Shown here one piece after another: positions 44,672 through 55,010 of a stretch of DNA of 64,000 nt. A model generated the notes under the pieces. It was given only the letters and a program-made list of their open reading frames with translations. It did no database searches and was not told where the DNA came from. The number at the start of each line of letters is the position of its first letter. The first letter of the stretch is position 1. The translations under genes were made by a program, and so were the position numbers. Source of the stretch: Orychophragmus violaceus (Eukaryota > Streptophyta > Magnoliopsida > Brassicales > Brassicaceae); the NCBI GenBank assembly GCA_030180135.1, contig CM058229.1:44171522-44235521 (forward strand), written 5' to 3'.

Positions 44672-45327
44672 TACAGGAATGTTTGGATCAATCCTGATTC
44701 AATTCTCTGATTCAGATTATCCTAAACATGCGGATCTAGGTTCTCTTGATTAGAAACAATTGTTGATCTCACCTTTTACCTGTTTTGTGCAGCGGAAAGG
44801 GAGAACAGGTCAGAGATCAGAGAGCCACCAAGGGATGGATCCTCCAAAGGTTCACACACGCACACCAAGCAGGAAGAGCGGCTGCTAGACCAAGCTGAGG
44901 AGGCGTCGCAGTAGAGAGAGAGTTGGCGGCTCGGTTAGGGTTGAAGAAGAAAACAGACTCGAGTTTTATTTATAAAACTCGTCCGATTCCTCTTGGGCCA
45001 TTTGGCCATTCGCGCACTGTGTCGATCGACACATCATGTGCATCGATCGACACACAGTGGCTAAAACCTTTTATTCTCTCTAAGTACAGTAAATGCCTGG
45101 CACTTTTACCGTACTTCTGCTAAGCCATTCCTACACATTTTCCTGTTAGATTAGGCGTGTGACCCATATGGGATCATATAATAGAGGCAATAAGTCCAAG
45201 ACTTATAGATCATGAGCGGACTCTAGCAAGCCATCATGACCCCCAGTATTATATGACTTATGTCTGATCATTGACATACTCTTACTTTCTAGAGACAGTA
45301 CCGAGATTACTGGACACAATTCCAACA
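44672..45327 (-). repeat. C2 5' LTR
   Basis: 656 bp, one visible mismatch to the 3' LTR. Dyads at 45023 and 45044. Followed by TSD ATATA and the A3 gag frame. Confidence 0.95.
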
Positions 45328-46589
45328 ATATATGCAACGCAAAAGGTCAGAAACTAGATGGGGAAGGAAACCCCATCTTGCCAGATTACCATGTATTGGT
45401 TGGGCAAGTAGCTGAGATGAGAAATAAGATAGATGACATCCACAACGTTCTACTAAGGGAAAGACAGTTCCGAGCTGATGCAGAAACTGAGGGATTTGCA
45501 GAGGCAAAATATATGGCTGGAGCTGATTTTTATGGACATACATTTGGACATCAGCAGAGACAAGGTTCTAAGCATGCTCAAGGATCAAGAGATTATGGTT
45601 ATACATCCTGCCCATCATCTTCTGTACCTGCACAGAGGAGCAGATTAGAGATCATGATGGAGCGATCCATTGCGAAACAACAACAAAACACAGCGTCTTT
45701 CAGCTCGAAGCTTGAGAGCTTGTACACTAATCTGAATGAGAAATTTGAGTCTTTGAACACTCATATGAAGTTACTAGATACACAGATGGATCAAATTTCA
45801 AGTCCTACCACAAGGAAGGATACTCAGGAAGCCAATGTCGCTGGCGCTCCTATTCCGATTGACCACAGGATTGATCACGAAACATATCTAGCAGTCAAGG
45901 CTATGGGAACTGAGGAAAACAGAGAGGAGTCTGATATTGAATTCCCTGAGTTTGAGAGCTTCGACGGACCTGACTCAACGGAGATTGATATGGATCTTTT
46001 GGCTTCGATAGTTAACACTGATGCTGGACCAAGTCAAGAGGAGAAATTTGAGTTTGAGATTGCTGAATTATACCAGGAAGCTGATGGACCCGAGACTATA
46101 GTGGAAACTCGAGCTGAAACAACCGCGTCGATCGTTGCACCAAATGCAACGATCGTTGCACCCCGTAAAAAACCAGTTTCACTTATACCTCGTGGAGTTG
46201 CTAAGGGAAGGATCTACAAACCTCCAATACCATTCCCGAAGGCTCCTGTAAGGTCTAAAGATGTTGTTCAGTGCACAGTAGTGGTTGATAAGAAGATGGT
46301 GGCCCCACAAGAGTCTACTCTAACATCTTCAGAACCTAAAGCTGCTTCTAAGCAGAAAGCTCCGAACATCAAATCTCTGCCAAAGGTAAAGCATAAATCT
46401 TCTAAGATTAAAACTCCTGACTCCACTGTTTTGAATGCAGGAAAAAGCTTTGAAACACCCAAATGTCAATCCCACCCCACATTCTTTCCTACGTTCCTTG
46501 AACGACATCACGCTGCTACTGCTTACACACCACCGTGGATGATAAGGCATTCACAGAGACACTCAAAGTCTCTGTTGAAACCTCCATGA

Positions 46590-47446
46590 TTGTGACCTCA
46601 TTTCCAAAAGTCAAGCTAATGACTTAAAACAAGCGCTGAGTGGGAGGCAACCCACTGCTAGGTTTAATTATTTTTCCTTTTCGTTTTTGGTGTTTTTCCT
46701 AAGATTTCACGTTTTTATTTGTTTTTGCTAGTTTTAGATACAGAACCCAGTCTGGAGATGTGTGACGATCGTTGCTCACATGTGCAACGGTCGTTGCAAT
46801 TGGTTTAAATCGAAAATAAAGGTATGTCGCGCTAAACCGGAATCAATCTGGTTCAACCAGCATCGATCGTTGCATACACATGCAACGATCGTTGCACCCA
46901 CGACCAAGGTAAGTTACCTTAAATCCTTTTTCTCTCTTTCTTCTCCATTTTCTCGTCGCCGATACACCGAGAGCCAAAACCACAATCGCCATTTCTTCAT
47001 CGATTTCCTTGATTCAAATCACTATTTCACTAATTTTTGCATCCCCAATCTATTTCTCCTACCCATTTTTCACGAAATCAAGGTAATGCACTTCTATTTG
47101 ATGATTTTCGGATTTCACTTTTAGGGTTTTAGAAATTGGAAATTTTAGATGGAATTGATGAATGCATGTTGAAATGATTATGCTTTAGGTTGTTTAGTGA
47201 TGGATTGTTGTTGATTTTGTGGTTGATAACACGATTTAGAACGATTATGCTAACTGTTGATTGCGGCCAGAATCGCTGAGCACCGATCGTTGCACTAAGG
47301 CAACGGTCGTTGCTCTGCGATTTTGGGGAAATGTTCGAGTATTAGGAATCGCCTTGCAACGATCGCTGCCTCAGTGCAACGGTCGTTGCACGACGATTCC
47401 ACAGAGAGTTGCCGAGACTGATTTGTTCAAATTTTCTGTTTTGCAG
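46590..47446 (+). other. A3 spacer with likely intron and four dyad pairs
   Basis: Non-coding segment between the two A3 genes. A perfect donor AAG|GTAAGT at 46908/46909 and an acceptor TTCTGTTTTGCAG ending at 47446, directly before ATG 47447, suggest a 538-bp intron (an alternative donor AAG|GTAATG lies near 47083). Paired CGATCG-type dyads start at 46766/46788, 46864/46886, 47284/47304 and 47360/47380. Confidence 0.55.
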
Positions 47447-48979
47447 ATGGCAACTCAGAATCAACCCCGCAAGAAACGAGCAACAGCCGCAAGCGCCTCA
47501 CGACAATACATTCCACCACCGGAATGGTTGAACAGGGATTCTGATCCTCCACAGCCGTATCATTTGGTTCATGCGACCATAGGACCACCATGGCCAAGGG
47601 CAGAGAAACTTCTGATCCAGAGTAATCGCAACTGGAGTGGTTCTATTAAGAGGATGCTCGGTACGGACGATTTCACAGAGAGGCCGCTACACGAGTACTG
47701 GGACGAATACGACACGTTGTTGTATAACGGTTGGTGTGGTATGGAGATAGCGCCAACCAAGTTCGCTGATTACTCAACCTGCAAGAGTCTCGGCATAGAC
47801 ACACAGGTTATGGAGCTGTGCTGAGGCATTGGTCTGGGGACAATGCCGATGCAGCCTTACGATTTATACCCAGAGCTGGTGAGACAGTTGCTTGCCACAT
47901 GCAGGGTTGTCTACCCGAACCCGGACAGCATGGATGCTCGAGGAGGCACTTTCACTTTCATGTGTCTCGGCGCCAGGTATCGAGTACCCCTTCTCGATAA
48001 CTGTAGGATTTATGGGTTTAGCATTGAGCAGCCACACACCAACATGACCCTTCCATGGGAACCAGCAGAGGCAGTGCAGTTCTGGCAGTACATTGGTGGT
48101 GGACGGTATCACTCACGGACTACGCCTGTTATTCAGGTTAGGCATCCGGTTCTCAGGTATGTCTTGCGTATCTTGGGACGCACTCTATTGTGCAAGCATG
48201 AGGCCAACAAGATGCGCAAGAACGAGTTGGAGTTTCTATTTAGAGGACTGACAGAGCAGTTCAGGAGTACTGATGTGAGAAACCCGGCTAGGAAAGTCAA
48301 CCTGGGAGCCGTATTTGCTCATCACCTTTGCGAGCTGCAGAAGAAGCCTTACGAAGGCGCGCGCAAGGAGACAGTAGGGAGTCTTCTCACTCCTATTTTC
48401 AGACACTGCGGTATCCCTATGAGGGATACAGAGTGCGTTACTTAGCGCGAGTTCTTGGATCTCAGTCACTTGCAGAGTGCTACGTGGCTGAAGGAGGGGC
48501 GAGTGTGGGTCTACCACGACCCTGAGGATACACAGTATGGCATCGATCTTCCTGCTGCCAGGTATACTCGGATTGATACCATTGATGCTTTGAGTTTCCA
48601 CCCTCCCGCTAGCGCTCGACGTGCAGTGCCTACTATGGCTCATCCGCTGGGAGAGCCTTCCACACGAGCTTCGACTTCTGCTGCATCTGCGCCTGCTGCT
48701 GCTCCGGTTGATATCGGCCCTTATCCTGAGATGACAGTGCCCTACGGTGATATGTCTGAGGCTGAGTGGAGAGAGCGTAGTGATGGGATATGGAAGACTA
48801 TGTGGGAATGGATGCGTGGTTGCACTTGCAGGAGACAACCACCAGTTCATCAGCCCATACCCGTTTCTCGACGCAGACGACGATCCCCGACTCCTCCTCC
48901 CCCGACTGATACTGATCCCGCAGCTGAGGCAGCCGATGACGATGCATTGTATGGTGGGATAGATGATATTAGCGAGTGA
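47447..48979 (+). pseudogene. A3 ATHILA ORF-like protein, two in-frame nonsense codons
   Basis: One frame of 510 codons from ATG 47447 (MATQNQPRKKRATAA), interrupted only by TGA at 47822 and TAG at 48443. It contains YHLVHATIGPPWPRAEKLL near the start, a central ARGGTFTFMCLGARYRVPL and DNCRIYGF, and a Pro/Ala-rich acidic C-terminus. The central motif resembles the Arabidopsis retrotransposon ORF-1 (ATHILA) family from memory. There is no signal peptide or transmembrane segment, so it is not a typical envelope protein. The start codon sits right at a strong splice acceptor, suggesting expression from a spliced subgenomic RNA. Function unknown. Confidence 0.7.
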
Positions 48980-50346
48980 GAGTGATCTCCATGTTCAGAC
49001 TTTCGGTTCTGTATTCTGACTTTTTCTTTTCTTTTGCACTTTTCTCCTTTTGATTTTTAGAACTCTATTATGTTTGGATGATTTGTACTTTATTTGGTAC
49101 ATCTTTTGCTTCGATTTTACTATGTTTCTAGTGTTTTCAGCCTGCAGGTTTTTAAAAAAAAATGACATAAACCGACGGACTAACCTGCTAACTAGCTGTC
49201 TGATCCGATATGCGCATTGCAACGATCGTTGCTGCTTTAAGCAACGATCGACACCCAACAAAATCGCCTAGCAACGGTCGGTGCACTTAGTGCAACGATC
49301 GATGCATGAGCGACAGAGGTAATCCCGACAGAACTAAAACATCCATTAACAATTTTTCTTTCTTTTTACCGATCCTTCGCTTGACACTACTGGGACAGTG
49401 TGTTTTAAGTGTGGGGGAGGTGCTACTGACGTTTATCTTTCTGTTTCTTAAGAGTCAGTCCGTTTTTCAAAATTTTTTGTTTTATTGAGTCAAAATTGTT
49501 TAAGTAAGAAACTATGATTTTCTGAGAAGATTTACAAGACTTGCAGGAACTTAAGTAACCATTGGGATGAAGTTGCAGGATCTATCTCTGACTATTAGAA
49601 AACCCCATCACAGATCAACCTACTGGGAACACCCACATCACTTCAGGTATCAGAGGATCCTTTTACTGACTTCAATTTAATACTGACTTAGATTTCTCAC
49701 CTAAGGGCTTGGTATACTTTGTGTTGGATTCCCTGTTAGTTCTGACACAGCCTGTCAACCTATCCTATTTAGTTCCCTTCTCCCCTTCTATAAAGTAAAA
49801 ATAATAATAATAATAAACTGAGGATGAGTTAGTAACTCCGAAGTGGTCATGGGAATGGTAGCAAACACTATTTTCTCTCATGTGATCCATGGAATGTGTC
49901 TAAAGTACACCCCAATACGGGAAGAACACTGATAAAAAAAAAATTGATACCCAATGGGGAAAAATCAGTTGTTAAAGAAGGGAAAGAGAAGAAAGGGATT
50001 AGAGAAAGATAGTATGGTGGTCTAGAGCTGATAAGGTAAGAATCCATGTGCCCTTTGATCGATACTCCTTGGGTGAGACCGCACTTAAATACTTGCAGAA
50101 GTCAGTAGGGAGAATTTGAATGCTTGAATGTGATTGTGGAGTTTACTTAGGACAGTTGCTAAGTGTGGGGGAAGTACATGTTGGTCTTGATATTCTGTGA
50201 TTGATTCTTGCAGTGGTTTACTAAGGGGAATCTGAGTGTTGTTGCTTCTATGATGAAAAGAGTTTCTGAAGAGTTATTCAAACCTCTTGACTACATTTAG
50301 TTCTTTGTCTTGCTTGAGGACAAGCAAGAGCTAAGTGTGGGGGAGT
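48980..50346 (+). other. A3 3' untranslated region with three polypurine-tract copies
   Basis: No ORF is supported. The purine tract AAGTGTGGGGGAG occurs near 49408, again as AAGTGTGGGGGAA near 50160, and finally at 50334 beside the 3' LTR. Dyad pairs start at 49223/49245 and 49275/49296. An (AAT)n stretch lies near 49798. Confidence 0.7.
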
Positions 50347-51524
50347 TGATATACCATGGATTTTAGGGATTTTAACCATGGTATATGTGTTATTTATCGA
50401 GTCTTTTACTATGTTTTAGAGTCTTTTCAGGTGTTTACTAGGTACAAGCACATTTGGAGCATATTTGGTGATTTTGGCACTTTCTGGAGCTAATTGGAGT
50501 ATTTGGCCGAGAGATAGAGTTCACTGTTGATATTTCCGAGCTGCAACGATCGTCACACTTATGGCATCGATCGTTTCACCAGCGAGATGGGCCAAACAAC
50601 GGTTTAATTAAGAATGATGAAATTGCAGTTTTGCCCAGAAGTTCCTGATATTCACAAAGAAGCCCCAAAACGTGTTTTAGGATTATAATTAGGTTTTACA
50701 GCCACTTGTTAGGCAAAAAAGTTTTTCTTACGTTAAGTTTTACTCAGAGAGAGTTGAGGGACTGATCCTGATCTCGAAAGAGACTTGATTTTGAACCCCA
50801 GTTCTTATTTGATTATATGATATTTGGTTTTCTACTTATGATATCTTCTGTCTCGAGGAATATGTCCGAGTAGATCTCCTGTTAGGTTGAAGGATTCTCA
50901 TTAGGGATTTCAGAGAATTATAGTTTAATAAATCTGTAGAGATTCATATCTGCTAGTTCTTTGTCTAAGTTGTTCTTAATGCTTAATCTGAAGTAGCTAA
51001 TCAGAATTATGATGTTAGGTTGATTTATTCAGCGGAAGTTGGTTAATTTAACTAGAAAGAACCTAGATAAGCAATTAAACTGTTCGCAAACGGAAGTTTG
51101 GTTTAGAATAATTGTGAACATATCAAACTTGGGAATAATGCTAGTTTAATTTGTTAGTTCTCGCAAACGAAAGTTTGGTTTGCTGCACTTAGACTTAGAG
51201 AATTATCGCAAAGGAATTTGGTTAATTCTATATCAGTGTTTGAGTTCTAGAATAGTTATTGATTAGATCTATATAGATTGATTGCTTGCGTTCCTGATTT
51301 CCTGAGAACTCCTGAAACCTAACGCTTCGCCTTCTTGCTTACAAACTCACTTGATTTACTTTGCTATTTCGTTTACTGTTTTCACATCTGCTTCGCTTAA
51401 CTTAATCTGAACTACTAATAATCTATTATGTGACTGAGAGTCCTTGTGGGATTCGATACCTTATATACTACGATTGCATTAACTGTGCACTTGCAGTAGA
51501 ATAGGGATAAAACTAAACCTATCA
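50347..51524 (+). repeat. A3 3' LTR
   Basis: 1178 bp, about 12 differences from 36696-37873. Dyads at 50547 and 50568. Followed by TSD GTAAG. Confidence 0.93.
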
Positions 51525-51529
51525 GTAAG

Positions 51530-52662
51530 ACCACAATACAAGCCCAACCTAGTTTAATCCGGATTGTCTTGAAGGCGGATGGCCAAAGAGGCATACATGA
51601 AGATTGCAGACCCAAAGAGATGGCTATGGTGGAAGATCAAGTGGATATGCAAGCTAGTGACACGATGAATCATCCCAACTCGTTTTGTGATCATGTGTTT
51701 GAAGATTGGTTGTGCAAAGTCAGATTGCACAAGTTGTGAAGTCAAGGTGTAAAGCCATGAGCAAGTCAAGAGTGCGGGGGAGTTCAAGTTGAAATCCAAA
51801 CCGCAACTCAAACAACTATGATCAGGCTGCTTCTAAAACTCTCTCATTTCAATTCATTTACCATTACCTTAGATTGCTTAAAGACTTGATTGTGTTTGAA
51901 TTGTTGAAAACGTTTTCAATCAGTTCTCAAAAACGTTTTGAAATCTATAGAAGCTCAAACTCTTGTGATTCTCTTTATTATGATCATGTTTCCTTTCAAA
52001 GTCAAAAACGTTTTAACTCATTCTCAAAAATGTTTTCAAACTTCAGTTTTTCATTTGTGTCTTGTTGTGATCATGTGTCTCATATATAAAACGTTTTACA
52101 ATCCATTTTATAAAACGTTTCTCCGAAAGCTAATGTTCCTAAATGCCATTGCATATACTTCAACAATTTTCCTTTAAACCTTTGTGTTGAAGGTTTATAA
52201 GGAGAGGAGAAAGGCATGGACATTCTTAAGGAGCATTAGGAAATGAAGGAGCCATAATGAGCATCAAAACGCCTTGAAGTCTATCCAAAAGGAAGATGAG
52301 ACCGACTTGAAGTTCTTCCAAGAAGAGAAGGATGATGGAAGTTGGGGTTAAAGGCCGGAGCCCTACGGACTCCAAATTTCAAAAGACACAACAAGATCAA
52401 GAAGTTCATATCAAGAGAAATCAAGTCAAGGAATGCTAAGGAATAGAGGATTTATGGAAAGGAGTAGTCGTGGTTCTAGATGTTCATACCAATGTCAAGT
52501 TACATCTTGAGTATGTGGGCTATACTCTTTTTGTTCTCCTTAAGGTTTTATCCAAAAGAGGTTTTCCTTAAGGAGGTTTTCAATGAAGTGGTTCAACAGC
52601 TCCAAGCATGGCCTTTGGTCCTCTTCTCCCTTTACGTCTCGACGCTCAAGCTTGCGGGGGAG
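51530..52662 (+). other. C3 internal region, 3' part
   Basis: About 1.1 kb with no gag or pol motif. It contains a cluster of AAAACGTTTT-type palindromes (51907-52120) and ends with the purine tract GCGGGGGAG before LTR C. The last 282 bp match 26637-26918. Confidence 0.65.
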
Positions 52663-53805
52663 TATTAGAGAGGAAGATGAAATGGAAGAGGAGAGGCTGA
52701 ATTCATAAAGACAAAGCCAAGCCTCATTCCTAGTTGGAGCCTTGGTGTTGATACAAGCAAGTAAAGATATGCTTAAGTGAGCATCAAAGGCAACTATCAA
52801 GATGTGGCAATGTGCAAAGCTGGGGCACCTAGATAATCAGAAGATAGTTTGTGCAAAATCAGGGCCAAAGATTATTAGGACATGTTGGAATCAATGTGCA
52901 AAAGAGGAGCAGAATCAGGTCCTACATTGAGCAAGTTCGAAATGTGCAAGTGTGTGATCAAGAAGGAGTCACATGTAGAGTTAAGGTCTGAGCAGAAGCG
53001 AAGACATGTCACTCTCACCATTTGGGAGTGTACTCTCTCTCTCTCTCTATCTCCAGACCTGCATACGTGGATTAAGAGTAAGGACAAGTCACTTTCAGTG
53101 TGTGAACACACAAGAACCAAAATGGAGCTAAGAAGATCCAGCCATCCATTTGAATTCGGGTTTCCCTCCAAAAGAATCAATGGATGTGATTTAATATCTT
53201 TGTTAATGAGTGTTTAACCTAATTGTATGCCTATATAACAAAGGAACACAACCATTTTAAGCTTTGCTAATTCAGAATACAATTCAGAACATATTGTTAC
53301 AAACAAAGTTCTTATCTCTTCCTCTCTTCTTCTTACGACCGGTTCTACTCTTTCCCCTTATTGTATATTGAGTTCATATACAATGTAGTCTCTCAAAGAG
53401 CCACGGTTATGGCTGCTTAAGGCAGCCTCTTATCATGCTTGGATAACTCTTCCATAGTTAATCCAAGTATGATGAGAGAATTGCTAATAGATAGCTCTTT
53501 CATCTTCTCTTGGATGTTCTTTAGTTAATTGCTGATTCTCTTCCATGTTTATGAGTAGACTCTCCTGGTGAGATGTTAAGCTCTTGGAAGTGTTTTCATA
53601 TAGCTAAGGACTCCTTTATACAAGCAGTTTAATGGTTTTCTTGAGTACAAACTAGTTGTCTTTGTTGAGCAGAACCGGTTTCATTCCTCTTCTTTAATTT
53701 GTTTCGGTTCTTGTTACGAGTTATGGTTCAGAGATTCTTATGGATGTCTCATGACCCAAACTAGATAATAAGAGCTTCCTCATGTATGCCTCTGAAATTC
53801 TAACA
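52663..53805 (+). repeat. C3 LTR C (3' LTR)
   Basis: 1143 bp from TATTAGAGAGG to AATTCTAACA. It has the same TATA box, GCTGCTTAAGGCAGC palindrome and long hairpin as LTR A. Followed by AGAGG, the right near-TSD copy, where the G2 frame resumes. Confidence 0.88.
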
Positions 53806-53810
53806 AGAGG

Positions 53811-54194
53811 ATCCATAATGCACTTGTTTCTTGTCCAAAGTGTCAATCATATTGCAGGTACTAAGGGTTTGAATCACAGAGGACTTATACCTGAACATAA
53901 ATTGCTGCTAGACCAAGTTCAGAACCAGAAGGCATCACCACCATTGGAGAATAAGAGCAATATAACCAAAAGAGAGAATGGTGCCACCATTTATCAGTGT
54001 CCAGAAGGGGATAATAGAGGAGTCATACTGAATTATCTACTCAAAGGAGAACCTCCAGATGCCCCTTGCATCACCCACCTGCAAACATATCAAGGTAAGA
54101 CCCTAGACTCACAAAATAGAATGAAAGCTAACTTGCTTTCTCTTGGTGAAGATTATTCAATTTCGAGGTCGAAAACTTTTCAAGAGGGAGAGTA
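53811..54194 (+). pseudogene. G2 internal coding remnant after C3
   Basis: Open frame GSIMHLFLVQSVNHIAG onwards, continuous with the frame left of C3 at 25509 and running to the purine tract CAAGAGGGAGAGTA before the 3' LTR. It has no recognisable domain; it is the C-terminal extension of the G2 gag product in an element without pol. A frame of 229 codons in total continues into the LTR. Confidence 0.65.
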
Positions 54195-54813
54195 TGATGA
54201 GGGAATCAAGCTATTATCAACCAAGGAGCATGGAGAGGATATACATCAACCAGCCAAGACATACGGAGAAAACCAACCCGAGCACACCGGAGACATATGT
54301 TCATGTCTAGGAGCTTATCTTCCCAAGCAGGAGGAGTTAAGCCACAAGGCAACCTATTTCAGAAACCTAACTCATCAAGGAGGCACACATAAGTTGAATT
54401 GGGTCAAAATAATTAATGGTTTAAAAGTTATTCAACTTTTAAACCAGAAGATGTCCAGCTTGCTTATTTAAAACCTTCCGGGTTTAGCAGGCTTCAAGCA
54501 TACATTTGGCGACGAGGAGAGACACCAAATCAAATATACAACATTTTTGGATCTTCATTAAGGAATCCATAAGACCCTAGCTGCACCAAACCACATAAGA
54601 TCACTCAGCCACAAGACTTACCATATTTGGACCCGAAAGGCATTAAACCGCAACAACTACTTTTCTTTGAGTTTAGCTACAACTTGAATACTTTTTGCAC
54701 TAAAGATAAGCTTCCGAAGGTGCCTAGAATCCTTCCCAAACTCACAAGATACAAATATGAAGAGCTTCCCTTATTTGGCTGGATTTTCCACTTAATTGTC
54801 CAACGGCTAGTTT
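54195..54813 (+). repeat. G2 3' LTR, cut by the CACTA element
   Basis: Starts TGATGAGGGAATC, matching 9530 onward for about 610 bp up to GGCTAGTTT. The 5' LTR then continues CTTTTAATTTTC, while here CACTACAAG begins. Confidence 0.85.
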
Positions 54814-55010
54814 CACTACAAGAAAAATGCACATTGTTAGCACAGTGAAAACGCTATAATAAGTCTTTTACAGCGTTTTAATGTTAGCCATGACATGAGG
54901 AGCTATCTTAGACCCTCCTCATACAATAGCGTAAATTTCTTCTGCTATTATATCGCAATCTATTATAGTGCGAAATTCGTAGCTATTATACAGTTTATAA
55001 CAACAACCTA

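Larger units (their letters stand above)
38154..45327 (-). mobile_element. C2: young copia element with intact gag but wrecked pol
   Basis: 656-bp LTRs (38154-38809, 44672-45327) differ at one base by eye (TTAGCTTAGG versus TTAGATTAGG). TSD ATATA (38149-38153, 45328-45332). It is related to C1 in leader, gag, 3' UTR and LTR ends. Gag is an open 336-codon frame, whereas pol is full of frameshifts and deletions. Near-identical LTRs with a decayed pol imply that the pol was already broken when this copy inserted, so it was mobilised in trans. The LTR starts TACAGG on the plus strand instead of TGTTGG (minus-strand ends TG...TA). Confidence 0.93.
38055..46589 (+). pseudogene. A3 gag-like gene, interrupted by copia element C2
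   Basis: The first exon-like piece, 38055-38153 (MLRSETFNRFHSMEP...), and the second, 45333-46589, join in frame across C2 once one TSD copy is removed, giving about 451 residues without any other stop. The position just after the primer site indicates gag. It has coiled-coil-prone segments (LVGQVAEMRNKIDDIH near the start of the second piece; SLYTNLNEKFESLNTHMKLL further on), an acidic middle and a basic, Lys/Pro-rich C-terminal third; no zinc knuckle. A pair of CGATCG dyads (46129, 46150) is embedded in the coding sequence as TASIVAPNATIVAP. It was intact until C2 landed, so A3 may have been expressing it recently. No database domain is claimed. Confidence 0.75.
36696..51524 (+). mobile_element. 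A3: ATHILA-like element lacking pol, host of C2
   Basis: LTRs of 1178 bp (36696-37873, 50347-51524) begin TGATATACCATG and end AACCTATCA, with TSD GTAAG (36691-36695, 51525-51529). The primer site TGGCGCCGTTGCTGGGGA is of tRNA-Asp type. Internal order: gag-like gene (split by C2), an intron-like spacer, an ATHILA ORF-like gene with two nonsense codons, then a 1.4-kb 3' UTR with three purine-tract copies. No protease, RT or integrase is found. About a dozen LTR differences by eye (1%) give an age between those of A1 and C2. The same LTR family left the solo LTR A2. Confidence 0.9.
25510..53805 (+). mobile_element. C3: non-autonomous copia-type element as a three-LTR tandem
   Basis: Three LTRs of one family: A (25510-26636), B (26919-35765, split by C1) and C (52663-53805). 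Between A and B only the last 282 bp of the internal region survive (26637-26918, equal to about 52381-52662). Between B and C lies a 2-kb internal region with a Met primer site at 35766, itself split by A3. The outer flanks are AGAGA (25505-25509) and AGAGG (53806-53810), a near-perfect TSD. No gag or pol is recognisable, so C3 depended on other elements. This repeats the three-LTR architecture of T1. Confidence 0.85.
9530..54813 (+). mobile_element. G2: plus-strand gypsy-type element, host of both tandem insertions
   Basis: The 5' LTR (9530-10549) is followed by a Met-type primer site, a leader (to 10813, resuming 23415-23944), a broken gag with zinc knuckle (23945-25509), more internal sequence (53811-54194), a purine tract and the first 619 bp of the 3' LTR (54195-54813). 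The leader was split by the Tat tandem (TSD GTTCT) and the internal region by the C3 tandem. The reading frame rejoins exactly across C3 (HRG, then SIMHL). No RT or integrase is present, so G2 itself was non-autonomous or deleted. The right end is lost to the CACTA element. Confidence 0.85.

Noticed and set aside
47447..48979. Envelope-like protein
   Set aside because: No signal peptide, fusion-like segment or transmembrane helix; the sequence resembles the ATHILA ORF-1 family instead.
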